The notes under the pieces: generated by a model
Seen by the model: the letters and a program-made list of their open reading frames with translations, nothing else
Told to the model about the DNA's origin: nothing
Databases searched by the model: none
Made by a program: the position numbers and the translations under genes
Assembly (NCBI GenBank): GCA_964247055.1
Contig: OZ176050.1
Span: 11,904,001 to 11,968,000, forward strand
Reading direction: 5' to 3'
DNA length: 64,000 nt
From: Paragordius varius
Lineage: Eukaryota; Nematomorpha
In this document: in pieces, positions 1 through 11,501 of the stretch
Layout of the letters: each line of letters begins with the position of its first letter
Position numbering within the stretch: the first letter of the stretch is position 1

Positions 1-40
1 TCAACAAAAATAATTTTTTGAATCTATTTTTCGCCCAAGT
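1..40. repeat. Fragment of complex repeat B
   Basis: The first bases of the window (poly-A, then TTTTTTGAATCTATTTTTCG and CCCAAG) match an internal stretch of the larger repeat at 7340-7375 and at 37510-37550. The window therefore opens in the tail of another, truncated copy. Confidence 0.6.
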
Positions 41-147
41 AAACAATATATTAGTATGAATGCACCGTTTTAAAATTCCTATGAGGTCATAGCTAAATGT
101 TTCGAAATAATTCACATATGTGGATCAGCAGCACGAGATTTACGCTG

Positions 148-174
148 GTATATATATATATATATATATATATA
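148..174. repeat. (TA)n microsatellite
   Basis: About 13 uninterrupted TA units. Similar TA runs lie at about 1845-1883, 12726-12753, 21759-21781, 25948-25963, 27423-27478, 46478-46498, 48811-48846, 56295-56324 and 57703-57730. Most are in introns or intergenic DNA; the 46478 run lies inside a hAT MITE and the 48811 run directly abuts a MITE. Confidence 0.9.
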
Positions 175-230
175 TTGATCATATATGAATATATTTAGTT
201 GTATTCAATTAATTTTTTCGTATCTAGTAT

Positions 231-437
231 AGCGTTGCACAACGAGTTGGAAAGCTATTTCGTATTTACGAAATATACAATAATTATACTGTGATTACTA
301 GACCTACGTTGCCGTCCATAGGTTACATCAAAAGTATACAGGTAAGCATGCGGTCTAACTTCACGAATCCGCCTAAAATCTATGGAATGTTTTACGATTG
401 CATCCATGAATTTAACCGTAATTTTGGACTTATTTAA
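231..437 (+). CDS. Possible orphan exon, unassigned
   Basis: After a TAG acceptor-like site the frame GTT GCA CAA CGA stays open for about 68 codons, with protein-like composition. A good donor (CAG/GTAAGC) lies at 340/341, so the exon may stop there. Reading on gives a segment with QRVGKL, then SMRSNFTNPPK about 28 residues later. This faintly recalls the ERVG...IR..SNPP pattern of aspartate aminotransferases. I could not link it in phase to a further exon, although open segments occur at about 940-982 and 1056-1132. It could be a gene fragment, a pseudogene or chance. Weak evidence. Confidence 0.22.
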   Translation, partial: SVAQRVGKLFRIYEIYNNYTVITRPTLPSIGYIKSIQVSMRSNFTNPPKIYGMFYDCIHEFNRNFGLI

Positions 438-1320
438 TCTTTAATATAGTGAATTTTTAACACAAGCCTTTGATTAAAATCCATTACTCAAGTTGCAACT
501 AAGTGTGAAGTATCTTCAGAGGGAACGCGCATATTTAAGCCTTTAGCATTCTTAAAGTGAATTTCAAACTTTCCCATAGATTTAGCTGATCCCCCTCTAA
601 GTGACTGATATATGCTTAATATCTTAAAAATAACATAAGGTGTATTTTTTGCGGATAAAAGATCTATTTTTAAAACGGACAGGCTCTCATGCCTTTAATT
701 TGATGGGTTTTACTTTTTATAAGCTACAAACGCTATTATAAGAAACCAACTGTGTCCCGTAAAAGTGACGAATTACATTCGTTTTACAGGTTAAAACTGA
801 GTTTAAAGCCTGTCCTAAACCTTAATTGAGTATGAATTTTAGTGAGAACTTATAAATTTAGCCTAAAAATAGTAATATTTTTTGATTTTTATACATTTAA
901 AAAAGAATTTGTTGTTGAAACTGAATATATATTTTTTTAGATACTCATCCTCACATAAGTCAATTGTTCCACCGGCAAAAACGTAAGAAACGCACTTAAC
1001 TAATACATGTTAAATTACATATTTTGATACAAGCGTTAATATTTATATTTATAGGTTTGTACATCGATATGCGTAGTATTTGTACCTGTATGGATGAAGA
1101 CAACGGCTACTATAATCTCATTTTCCATTTTGCACGTACAACTCAAATACAGTACGATTTCCTATATTAAACAGTCTCAAAATTTAAGTTATAAAATTAG
1201 ATCGAAAAAATTATAATTCTATTTTCTCTCCTGACATTTTGTTATAAAAAAGAAATTGTGTCTCGGTTATGAAATAACCAGTCATTTTTATACATATGTT
1301 TATTACATGATATAAAGGTT
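438..1320. other. No gene recognised
   Basis: AT-rich DNA. Two short open segments flanked by AG acceptors and GT donors (about 940-982 and 1056-1132) might be exons belonging with the 231-437 segment, but phases do not agree clearly and no family is recognisable. Confidence 0.4.
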
Positions 1321-1653
1321 TACCATTTACAATCAAATTCAGCCCAATTCACATTCACCCTCGAACAATTCAAATTCCCCCTCGAACAATTCAAATTTAC
1401 CCTTGAACAATATAAATTCACCCTAAAAATATATATGTGTTTTCGGGATAACTATCATTAATATGAAATATATTTTTACGACATAGTTTATTTTTTCAGA
1501 ATTTTAAATTTCATATAAAAATATTATATAATAAAGGTAATTTTTAATCTTAAAAACATAATTTATTTTAGGGTTTCGAGTGTGAGGGTGAATTTGAATT
1601 GTTCAAGGGCGAATTTAAATTGTTCAAGGGTGAATTTGAACTGTGAATTGTAT
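1321..1653. repeat. Palindromic MITE, family C
   Basis: Inverted ends: TACCATTTACAATCAAATTC with repeated ATTCAAATTCACCCTTGAAC-like units on the left, and the complement (GGTGAATTTGAATTGTTCAA repeats) on the right, ending in a degraded TGTATA. Short internal direct repeats of about 20 bp lie in each arm. Related copies lie at 35610-35864, 48846-49102 and, degraded, about 47392-47835. TA at the ends suggests TA target duplication. No coding capacity, so it would be non-autonomous. Confidence 0.8.
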
Positions 1654-1837
1654 ATAGTTGAATTGAACACAAAACTTTATCTTTTTATTTATTTGATATA
1701 ACGTTTTTAATACCATTAAAAGCTAATAGTAATTTTTTTATTTAATTACAACGCATATTTCTGATTTTGGTTCTAAACTGGTTATGAATAAGAATATGGA
1801 CTGCAATAAAAAGTAGTCAGAACCCAAAAGCTTTATA

Positions 1838-1886
<49 letters not shown>

Positions 1887-4800
1887 GTAACGTAGAATTG
1901 TATAAAACCAAATATCCAGTCAAGATCTATCGAAGAATATTGGCAAATTGGACAGTTGCATTTTCCGAACAATTTCAAAGTGTTACCATTTTCGATCCAA
2001 AATATTTTACAACCCAAATACTTGGTTCATTTTATCGAATCGAATCAATAACTGAGGTTTTTTTATTGTATAAATTGGATGTTTCAAAAATTAAGTTTTA
2101 TATGTATATGGAAAGTACTGATTTAACATAATATGGGACATAACAAATACGCCAGTCTCAAAGACCAATGTAAAATTTTATTACATATTAAACCCTGGAA
2201 GATATCACGGGTTGGAACCGAAACCAGCATTTTCAAATCTTGTTTCAATTTAAAAACGGTTAAAAAATGACGATTATAATAATTGTTTTAAACTATATTT
2301 AACCTTATTTATGAATGTAGAAAATTCAAATTAGGTTTAACCTTGTATTTTTTTACTTTTTCGATAAGAAAAGCATTTTTTTGAATGTTCCAGCATAGGA
2401 AAATATCGAATTAAATTTTATATTACACATGAATTAGACCAAATATTTGAAAAGAAACCAAATTTATTTTTTATATAACTATGGAAATAAAGCAAATTTT
2501 GTTTCCTGAAGAATTTCAAAAAGACATAATTTTTATTATAAGGATGTCCTTAGTACTAACCATGTTTTGGTCTAGTGAATTTTCAAGTTTTTATTTCATC
2601 ACTTGTTTGTATATTGCCATATAGTAAATAATATTTTTTGGTAGTTTGCAATTCAAAGTTTAGAACGATACTTGGGCCCGTGCATACTTACAATACGCGG
2701 TCTGCATGACAGGGAATCACACAGCCTAAATGTTCTAAGTACAGAATTGGTAATTAATAATATTTTAATGATTTTTAAATGAAGAAACCAATGGGAACGT
2801 TATCATATTTCAGCTATAAATGATTTACACAAATTATCATAGGCTTAATTTAAGCTTGAATATCGGTTATAAGGCAAAATTATTTTAAATGGTTTGTAAA
2901 GTTTTTGAATAAATATTTTAGAACCTTTTAAAATGTGCAGCAATCTTTTGTTAACTGTTAATGTAAGCGTAAAATAATTGTTATAATCAAGTAGTTCCCA
3001 CTCATGATATTACGATTCTGGAAAATGGTTTATTATAAAAAAATCAAAATTAACTTTTTTGCTGACATTTATTTTAAGAGCTATTAAAAATCTTCATAGA
3101 TTTGACTAATTGAGATATTAATTTTTCATTGCTTTTACTTCATTAATATGATGGTTTAAAGCCAAAGTCACAAATGGCTTCATGCGCTGCATTTTCGTCC
3201 ATAAAAATCAGACAGGCCGCACATCAAAAAAATTACATTTGATAAAATTTTTGATATAAATACCTCCATTTGGCAACACTATTTTAAATTTACTTAAACA
3301 AAAAATTTATGCTTGTTAAATTTTATAAATCAATCTAAGAGAAACGGTTATTAAAAAATTATCTTAATTGAGAAATATAAGTTTTAAGTCACATAGGCCT
3401 CATATCCAATTCTTTTTTATCCTACCATCACAAAATTGCCACAAAAGTGACATTTGTAATATTTTTCAACATCAACCCTTATTGTGTTTATTTTTTTAAG
3501 GAAACAGATATTATATTTGAAGTAAAGAATGATAAATAAATATCATCTGAAAGCAAATATAATAATGAATATTTGAATAAAATAATAAACTTAAAAAATA
3601 TGAATTATATTTTAACTTTTTTTCGCGTGTTGTAATAAGAGTATTTGAGGGACCAAGCAGCTCGCGATCCGCGTGTTAAACTCCTATAGTTTAAAACTAA
3701 AAGCTAAACATAGAGTGAAAAGGTACACGGAAAATAAACGGCATCATATTAGGAAAACGTTTTATATAAATTTAAAACATGCTCATCCTAATTTACTTAT
3801 AGTTTTGTCCGTTGTTAATTAATTAAACTCATTAAGGATACGAATTATATTGGAGAAACTACTGTAATTTTAATAATTCTTTTATTGCCCATAGAATAAT
3901 ACATATTAATATTTTTAGTTTTACCTTGTGCAAAACTTTTTTATGGTTAACGTAACTCTTACCTCTATTCTATCCCATACATACAACTTCGTTTATGAAA
4001 AATCTTTCATACAATCCATTGTTTGCAATTTTACCAATACCTCTAGTTCAAAACTTACTCTAACACCAAATAATCCAAAATTTGTTTTAAACAATTTACT
4101 TATGATTTGTGATGATTTGACATAATTATTATATGAATAAAAATGTGGATTTATTTTAAATTTTTTCATTTAGTTATGCATTTTTAATATAAAATGTTTG
4201 TAACTGTTTTTCAATAAATATATTTGAAATATAGCACCATAATATTTACCAAAATATTTCCAGCTATTTGATTGGGAGGGCCAGGATAAAAAGGTTAAAG
4301 ATGAAAAGTTTTAATTTGTCCCTCGTGGCTTTGTCCAAATAAATATTTCAGCAATATAGGATGATCAAAATTGGAGCAAAAAATGTCCTTTGTCATTCTT
4401 AAACATGAATTTTGCCTTTACCTGGAAAAATTAAGGCTATGTATTCGTTTTATAGTGTCCAAACATTGACGAAAACTACTTTATAAATTTTTTGGGGAAC
4501 GTAAATACGGTTCAGTAAAAAGGCCGAATATGTTTAATGCATTCGATTAAAATAAAAAAGATATTATTTATTCAAAGAGCCTACATGTCCAGATTTTGTC
4601 ATAAAGTAACAACATTTTGATATAGACTAGGCGTCTTATGTTATGCAACTTTATATATAAAAATATATTTTAAGCAAAAAAATAAGGGATGAAAATTGGT
4701 ATTACACTTAATATTATGTCCTTACTTTTTCATTCGTCCAATTAATTTAGGATACAAATTGGCTTTTAATCTTTTTGTTTAAATTATTATCAAAGCACTC

Positions 4801-5097
4801 ATACATTATGGCACAACATTTATTGGTTAAATAGCTCAACTATGCTCGGCGCATTTAAACACGAAATTTTTTTTTATTTTAAAACTTAAATTGAACCTGG
4901 ACGGATTTTTAAAAAAGGCTAATTAAAAAAGGCTCGACCTCGTTGACGCATCATATATTAATAAAAACCAGACAAGCCTCCACATAGTGAAACAATCCGA
5001 AAGGCATCCTTTTATAGCAGAAAATTTTTTGTGAGATTATATTATCAGGAAGTGTTTGCGACTCTTTAGCTATTTGAGGTAGGCGTTTTTCAGATTT
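1654..5097. other. Gene-poor AT-rich stretch
   Basis: Contains a (TA)n run at about 1845-1883 and scattered short open frames (for example 1898-2131 and 3928-4125) without recognisable domains or convincing splice partners. I see no gene, RNA gene or well-bounded repeat here. Confidence 0.5.
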
Positions 5098-5618
5098 ATC
5101 TAAGCCAGGGGATTTTAAACTTTTGTAATTCCTGACCCCATTTATGATTGCAAACAACGACCCCAAAAAATGTAAAAGAAAAATAAATATTTTTTGATGA
5201 TATATTTATTTGCCAACTATATACATATACATATGAAAATATATAATTTAGAATTCGTTTTGAAACATATAAAAATCTAAAATTATAATTTGCACAAAAT
5301 GTTATAGAAATGTTTTATTTATAGTTTCAAAAACAAAAGTGGATTTTGACCGTCCTAATTTTCTCGTATATAATAACATCTTCTAATTCAAAGTAAATTT
5401 ATATGATCGGAATAGAAATGCTGGTATAAACAGTCTTTCCGAACCAGAAGATTTAATGAAATATATTACGATGATTGTTATTTTTCTTTATAACAATAAT
5501 TTTACAAGGTAAAAAACATTTTTTGTTAAATTGTATTTTTATCACTCGCGACCCCATTATTTTACTACGCAATCCCAAATTGGGTCACGCCCATAGTTTA
5601 AGAAGCCCTGATCTAAGT
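5098..5618. mobile_element. hAT-type MITE with 8-bp duplication
   Basis: Starts CAGGGGATTTTAAAC at 5106 and ends with the approximate complement GTTTAAGAAGCCCTG at 5610. The flanks ATCTAAGC (5098-5105) and ATCTAAGT (5611-5618) agree in 7 of 8 bases, as expected for a hAT target-site duplication. CAG...CTG ends and CCTGACCCC / GACCCCAT subterminal motifs are typical of the superfamily. The interior of about 500 bp has no transposase, so this is a non-autonomous copy. Confidence 0.8.
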
Positions 5619-5689
5619 GAAAGCTTGTCCAGCGCCAATTTTATTAATCAAAAAACGCTGAGATAATGTAAGTGTCCTCCTTCCGTTTG

Positions 5690-6965
5690 CGAATCTTAAG
5701 TCGCTACAGATTCTCAGTTCTCCGTTCGCTTTCAATATGTTAATGGTTGGCGGGCCCGACAAGGCTGAACCTCAAGGGAGTCGCTGGATGCTATGCGAAT
5801 TTTTACCGGTCCACTGTACAAGCCTAATTTTTCTTTAAATAGATTAGATTCAAAGTTTAAGATTGATTTGTACTTCAGGAATGTGAATAAATCTCTAATC
5901 TAATCCAAGCAGCGGGTTGCCATCCTCTCTTTTAGTACATTCTGCATACCCCAAGTTTCGCCCATTCATTTGCACTGTAACCGTTGTTACGCTCAGTAGG
6001 GGAAGTATACTATTATTTTATCCTTTCCCTGGCGGTATGGGTCTTATAATCGGTTTACCGAATTGCTTCAATGTCTTAAAATTCACAGTATCAGCTCCGT
6101 CTATTAAATAAATCCATTTTCTGTTTATTTTATTTTTACTGTCCATGGGTTTTGTGACATTGATACAACATTTCTAAAGATCTAACGGTCGAACATATTC
6201 TTAGCAGCATGTCGCTCTATATCTTGGCGAAGAATTTTCCGAATTTATTGTAATCGATTACAGCCAGGACATTTGTTTAGTCCATGGTACTCCCACAACG
6301 GTTGCATAAATGTGTCATAGGTTTTGTTGCTGGATGTCGTGAACGATTGGCATTATTATTGCACCGTAATCAACAAACATTTTATCTATTGCTCTAATTA
6401 GTATTAATTTTAAGAGCGGCCCAAGCAGCCTTGTGTGACAGGCAAGGTCCACTATTGTTTTTAGTGGCACGGGTTGCTCGTAGATTCCAGCATTCGGATA
6501 TTTCAAATGTATTTCATTTTCCAGTTTAGGTTGCCTCAAACCAATAATGAATGTCTTTCTTATATGTATTAATATATTCCTTGAAATCGGCCCGCTGCTA
6601 CTTTAGCACGCCCTAAGAATTGGGTAAAGGTTTCAGCTTTGCTCTGAATAGGTCAAAAAATTCAAAACGACTTAGTAATATAGATTTTGTGGAATTGAAA
6701 ATTTTTAGGTCCGTTAATCTCGCCCTACGTTGCATCGGCAATTAATTGGGATATAAATGTTGATTGATTTTACTCAAAAGTCCACCATAAACAAGCAGCG
6801 TTGTTTTAAGTGCTTGGTCGGTTATTGGAATTTCTTTGGCTTCCATAACATTTGTCAAGTGGCAAATGTATTCCTCAAACTTATTGTCATTATATTTTTT
6901 ACAGGTGGCGATATAGGCACTTGTGGTTGTCATGTTCGTTCAAAATCGGACACCAGTTTGTTGGA
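5690..6965 (-). mobile_element. Broken LTR-retroelement fossil (gag/pol remnants)
   Basis: On the minus strand, pieces resemble a gag region (about 6740-6930 and 6315-6540), a zinc-knuckle-like cysteine cluster (about 6250-6310) and a retropepsin-like segment (about 6030-6120). Order and strand fit the 5' part of gag-pol. It is old and heavily broken, with many interruptions; I see no reverse transcriptase or integrase and no clear LTR pair. Family uncertain (Ty3/Gypsy- or BEL-like). Confidence 0.45.
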
Positions 6966-6989
6966 TTAATACTAATTTATGAAAATGAT

Positions 6990-8830
6990 AATACATTCAT
7001 TCAATGGCTTTGTGATCCAACAAACCGGTAAACCCATTCAAATCCAAATGTTGAAAAAATATAATCATTAATGAATGCCCCGACAATTGCTTCGCCCTTT
7101 TTTGAATTAGGACCCTAGTTCGGGCCCACCCCATGTAAAAAACGGTTTTTTTTGAAAACAGAAGCCCACAAAAATCGTGTCTTTTAGACTTTCCGGAAAA
7201 CGTGTTGGACCATCCGACTTCAAATATGATTTTTTTTACTTTTTCCGATTGCGCCGAACATAGTCGGCTCGCTTTTTTAATTTAGGCCCTTTTTTTACCC
7301 GCTCCCCTCGTAAAATGCCATTTTTTTAAAAAAAATTTCCATAAAAATTTTTTTGAATCTATTTTTTGCCCAAGGTCTGAGACCGTAAAAATTTAATAAG
7401 GATTCCAGGTATTTCCTGTTAAAAGGCAAAAATTTTTGTCGAGCGTTATTTTAATATTGGCTGCCGTGTAAGGAGATACCCGCTAAAAACTGACCCGTCA
7501 TATCGAAATAGCATGCCTTTGGGGCTAAATTTCAGAAAACCTATCAGGCCTTAAGAGTTTAAGAGCTGTTAAAAATATTATCCGTAACAAGGCTAAAAGT
7601 TAAATCGTGTAGTTCTTTTAAAATAGCCCTCAATTAGGCCCTTCACGCCCGGATAAATGCGCCACCATAGAATGATTTTTTAGTTTTGAGACAATTTTTC
7701 CAAAAACTAATGAGAGCATATGGAATCAATCATGATTTCAGGAATTCTCCGTAAAAAGGTGAAAATCTTAATCAAGCCCTTTTTTTGTATCAGCCTGTGG
7801 TTAGGGAGCTACCCGAAAACTGCGCCACCATATCGAAATTGCGTTTAGGAGTTAATTTTCAGAAAACTTATCAGGCCACATAAGTTTAAAAAGGGCCTGA
7901 AATATTACCCGTAAAAAGTCAAAAATTTAAGGAGAGCAGTTTTAATAAATTACCCCTTAATTAGGCCTTTGCACTGAAAATGCGCCACCATAGAATGACC
8001 TTTTGGTTTTGTGGCAATTTTTAGAAAATCCCATGAGAACATATGGAATCAATCATGATTCCAGGTATTAGCCGAATGACAGCGTACCATATTGATACAT
8101 CATGCCTAAGGACCCAAATTTCGGAAACCTATGAGACTAATAGGAACACATGGAATCCATGATAATCCCAGATATTCCCCATATAAAGGCAAAAATTTGC
8201 CCAACGCTTTATACGTCCATCTGGGTAAGGAGCTACCCGCCAAAAACGGCGCCACTATATGGAAATTGCGTTATTTTGGAACTAATTTATGAAGCCATCA
8301 GCTCATTAAAAGCTTGAAATATTACTCGTAACCAGGTAGAAATAGGGTCAGGCGTTTTTTTATTAGTCGTTAATTTGGGGCCTTTATGCCCTAAAAATAA
8401 GCCATCATATAATTATATTATTTAGTGTTAAGGTATTTTTTCGAATAGTATCAAAGATGATTCCAAATATTTGCCCTATAGGCAAAGAATTTAACTCAGT
8501 GGGTAGGGGTCTACCGGTTTAAAACTGAGAGGCCATACTAAAATGGCGTGGTTTTGGAGCTAATTTTCAAAAAACTTAAGAAGCCATACGAGTTCAGTTA
8601 AACATTTCTGGAGAATTTGTATAATATCATTCTTTCCTTAAAAAAGGGACCACAAATGATTTACTTTTTATATCCCTTGATCCCAGCTGTGTGAACAAAT
8701 TCCAAAATAAAACTTTTAAACATGATTTCCTAAAACGAAAATCTTAAAATAAATCCAATCATAGTTGAATATTAACTTTAATAAGGGACAGTTTAAATAT
8801 GATCAATTTCGAGTAAACTATGCAAATCCC
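6990..8830. repeat. Complex repeat B, copy 1
   Basis: About 1.8 kb that recurs at 37168-39540. It opens with GGCTTTGTGATC and AAACCGGTAAACCCATTCAA. It holds several imperfect internal repeats that share phrases such as TACCCGCTAAAAACTG, GCGCCACCATA, ATCATGATTCCAGGTATT and TTTCAGAAAACTTATCAGGCC, spaced about 280-420 bp. It closes near CCTTGATCCCAGCTGTGTGA and AATAAATCCAAT. No coding potential is evident. It looks like a long non-autonomous element or a degenerate higher-order satellite. Confidence 0.75.
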
Positions 8831-9504
8831 GTAAAAAGATAATTAAAGACATTCTTTTTGTTAAATATGTTTTTTTATTATTTTTTATCTCCATTACCTC
8901 TACTTACTGCAAATCTTTAGGAATAATTATCGAAAAGACTATGTCACAGCTAAGCGTGACAGGGATAGCTAGTATATGATAAATTTTGATATCAACTAAA
9001 ATATTTTTTTTTGAAAAATGCCCATATTTACAAAATTGATATAAAAATTTTGTTAAAGTGTACTTCATAGTATTTTTGATGCATGACTAAAACGGTATAA
9101 AAACGCATTATATTACAAAAAACCTTTATATAATTCGATGACGATAAACATTTCTATCACCTCTGAAAAAGGATTATACTATTCGTTTGTATTCAATAAA
9201 TATAAATTAAATTTATTTACAAAAATTACCAAAATTATAAAGCAAACAAACCTTTAAATAAAACTTCTGAAGCGATAGAAAGATTCAGCGTCATCGAAAT
9301 ATATAAAAAATGTGTTTATCTAATATTTTAAAGCGTTTTACAGTTTTCATCATGCCTCATAATATAAATTACATTTCAACAAAATTATGCCTATTTTTTT
9401 ATAAAAACTATGTATTTTTAAAATATTTCATCTTATGAAAATTTAGCATTTACAATTTTTTTCGCTCTGCATTTTATGATTATTCAATTTGGGTCATCTT
9501 TTTA
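8831..9504. other. No gene recognised
   Basis: AT-rich spacer between repeat B and the family A cluster. Only short, low-complexity open frames. Confidence 0.5.
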
Positions 9505-10553
9505 AAAAATATTGAAGGAAACGATTAAATTTAAATTTACCCCTCTAACTTATAATATTATATAAATAAGTCAAAATATCTAAATAAAACTAAGTTTTGA
9601 AAAAAAAGTTCCATGTCAAATTACTTCGACGCCATTTTTTTACAACATTTTTGCAAAATATCGTGTTTATTTAACACTTGGATACAACACACTCATTTTA
9701 GTCCTTTGATTCAAATTGGGGTAGTTGGATACCCCAGGCCTGTTTAAAATCAAATACTTTAAAAAGTATGGAAGCAATCGAAACCATGGCAAAATTTTGC
9801 CCTTGTATAACATTAATAAACCGAAATATATAAAAAATTTAATTTAAAAATACTTTATATTACTTATTTTAAGCTAAAACTGAAAGGAAAAAATTTAGTC
9901 AACGTGACATGTGTTAAATTGTAAAATTAAAAAATAATACAAAATAAACCGCTTTTTCTATTTCTATCAATGTTAGATGTAATTTATATAAAAAATAAGC
10001 TTTAGTTTTTCCCTCCAAGACGATATTTTGCAAAATTTTTGTAAAATAAAAATGGCGTCGAAGTAGTTTGAGATGGAACTTTTTTTTTTCAAAACATAAT
10101 TTTATCAAAATATTTTGGCATATTTATATAATATTTATCAGGATAGAAGCATAAATTTAAATTGGGACCGTTTCCTTCATTATTTTTTTAAAAATTTTAA
10201 TTTAAAATTAGTCTGGGGTATTAAGATACCCCAATTTGAATCGAGGTGTTAATTTAAGCTTAAAATTAAGTTAATTTTTTGAATCACATTTAACATTAAT
10301 TCAGAAAATGTAGTATATTTTGCATTATTTTTATATTTGGTTTATGCTTACATGTTATGTTGGCTAAATTTTTACGTTTGGGTTTTACTTTGAATAAGTA
10401 TCAAGTATTTTTAAATGATTTTTTTATTATATCGGTTCCTTAATTTTATATAAGTGCAAACCGTTGCCATGGTTTCGATTTATTCCATATTTTTTGAAAT
10501 AATTATTTTTAAACAAGTCTGGGATCTTATTACCCCAATTTGATTTAAGGCCT
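9505..10553. repeat. Cluster of family A MITEs (one whole, two partial)
   Basis: The complete copy runs from the TTAACACTTGGATACAACAC end at about 9670 through CAAATTGGGGTAGTTGGATA (9712) to GGGGTATTAAGATACCCCAA and GTGTTAA at about 10251. It is flanked by inverted partial copies at about 9505-9665 and 10290-10553. Both ends carry a small hairpin (GGGGTAT..ATACCCC) next to TCAAATTGGGG. Outer ends read TTAACACTT on both sides, pointing to TTAA targets. The same partial-copy/whole-copy junction recurs at 43.5-43.8 kb. Confidence 0.8.
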
Positions 10554-10940
10554 TAAATGCATGTGTTGTAATCAAGTGCAAAATTATCCACTTATATATA
10601 GTGGACAAAGCATTACATAATCCTGATACATTTTTTTATCGGAATACATACATATTATCGGGATATTTTTTATTGTCCCCAATAAGTTTTTTTCCGGTTC
10701 TTTTTAATTTCTTAATATAATAATCGGTCTTGGGTAATTAGACACCATAAATTTAAAAATAATAATTAGCTACAATATTAAGAAAAGCTAATTTAATATA
10801 TAATTTATATAGCATTTTGTTCTAAATTATTTATTTTGATTTTGATTTTATTTTTATAATCATTTTCGTGGATACATAAAATAAATCAGTGTTCCTCTGA
10901 TCATACCGTTTTTGTCCTAATCAAACAAACCAAATAAAAA
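10554..10940. promoter_or_regulatory. Upstream region of the cofilin gene
   Basis: About 390 bp between the last family A fragment and the cofilin ATG. It must hold the promoter and 5' leader, unless those lie further upstream beyond an intron. No TATA box or other element can be assigned with confidence in such AT-rich DNA. Confidence 0.3.
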
Positions 10941-11501
10941 ATGGTATAAATTTTTATTTGACAAATTTGTTTAGTCTTCTGGTGTAACCGTTGATGAAGA
11001 GTGTTTGAAAACTTACGAAGATATGAAATTAAAGAAAACCTTAAAATATTGCATATTGGGTATGTCCGAAGATGATAAAAAAATTAAAGTATTGAAAACT
11101 GCCCCTCCAAGTGCCACTTATGATGAATTTTTGGGTGAGTTAAAAGATGCTGAGGCTCAAAAAGATTGTCGTTATGCCATTTACGATTTCGATTATACCG
11201 TACAGCGTCATGGCGCCCCTGATGCCAAAAACAATAAACTCCTGTTTTATATCTGGTTATTTTAAAATATATATTTTTAAATCTTACTATTATTATTATC
11301 TTCAAAGTTTCCCAATATTTATTTATTTATTTAAGGTGTCCTGCTGATGCCAAAATTAAGCGTAAAATGATTTACACCAGCAGCAAAGACGCCATCAAAA
11401 AGAAATTGGTTGGAATTGGAGGCGAAATTCAAGGAACAGACGATCAAGAGGTCAGTTACCAGGAAGTACTTGAAAAAGTTAAATCTGGAGAAAGACATTA
11501 A
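10941..11501 (+). CDS. ADF/cofilin, actin-depolymerising factor
   Basis: Actin-severing and depolymerising protein of the cytoplasm, orthologous in kind to cofilin / Drosophila twinstar. Exons 10941-10943 (ATG only), 10975-11255 and 11336-11501 join to 149 aa, close to the usual 148-166. The protein opens MSSGVTVDEECLKTYEDMK. The conserved N-terminal serine is the site of LIM-kinase control in the family. Further landmarks are YAIYDFDYT, the core KLLFYIWCPADAKIKRKM, and the actin-binding helix MIYTSSKDAIKKKLVGI. The start is chosen because an ATG-only first exon followed by SGVTV is the arrangement known for fly cofilin. Intron 1 is only 31 nt (10944-10974); intron 2 is 80 nt, split inside TGG (YIW/CPAD). 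AATAAA lies near 11755. Confidence 0.93.
10944..10974 (+). other. Ultrashort intron, 31 nt (cofilin intron 1)
   Basis: GTATAAATTT at the 5' end and AATTTGTTTAG at the 3' end, with a branch-like TTGAC about 13 nt before the AG. Removing it joins ATG directly to TCT TCT GGT, giving the canonical cofilin N terminus. Without splicing the ATG reads out of frame with the cofilin body. Confidence 0.8.

Noticed and set aside
1738-1923. Open frame with an Ile/Tyr repeat
   Set aside because: Produced by a (TA)n microsatellite; the same applies to 27403-27612, 48675-48920 (outside the real SEC23 exon) and 56232-56480.
4261-4600. Possible reverse-transcriptase-like text (FDWEGQ...) on the plus strand
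   Set aside because: The resemblance is confined to a few residues and no further motif follows, so I do not call an element here.
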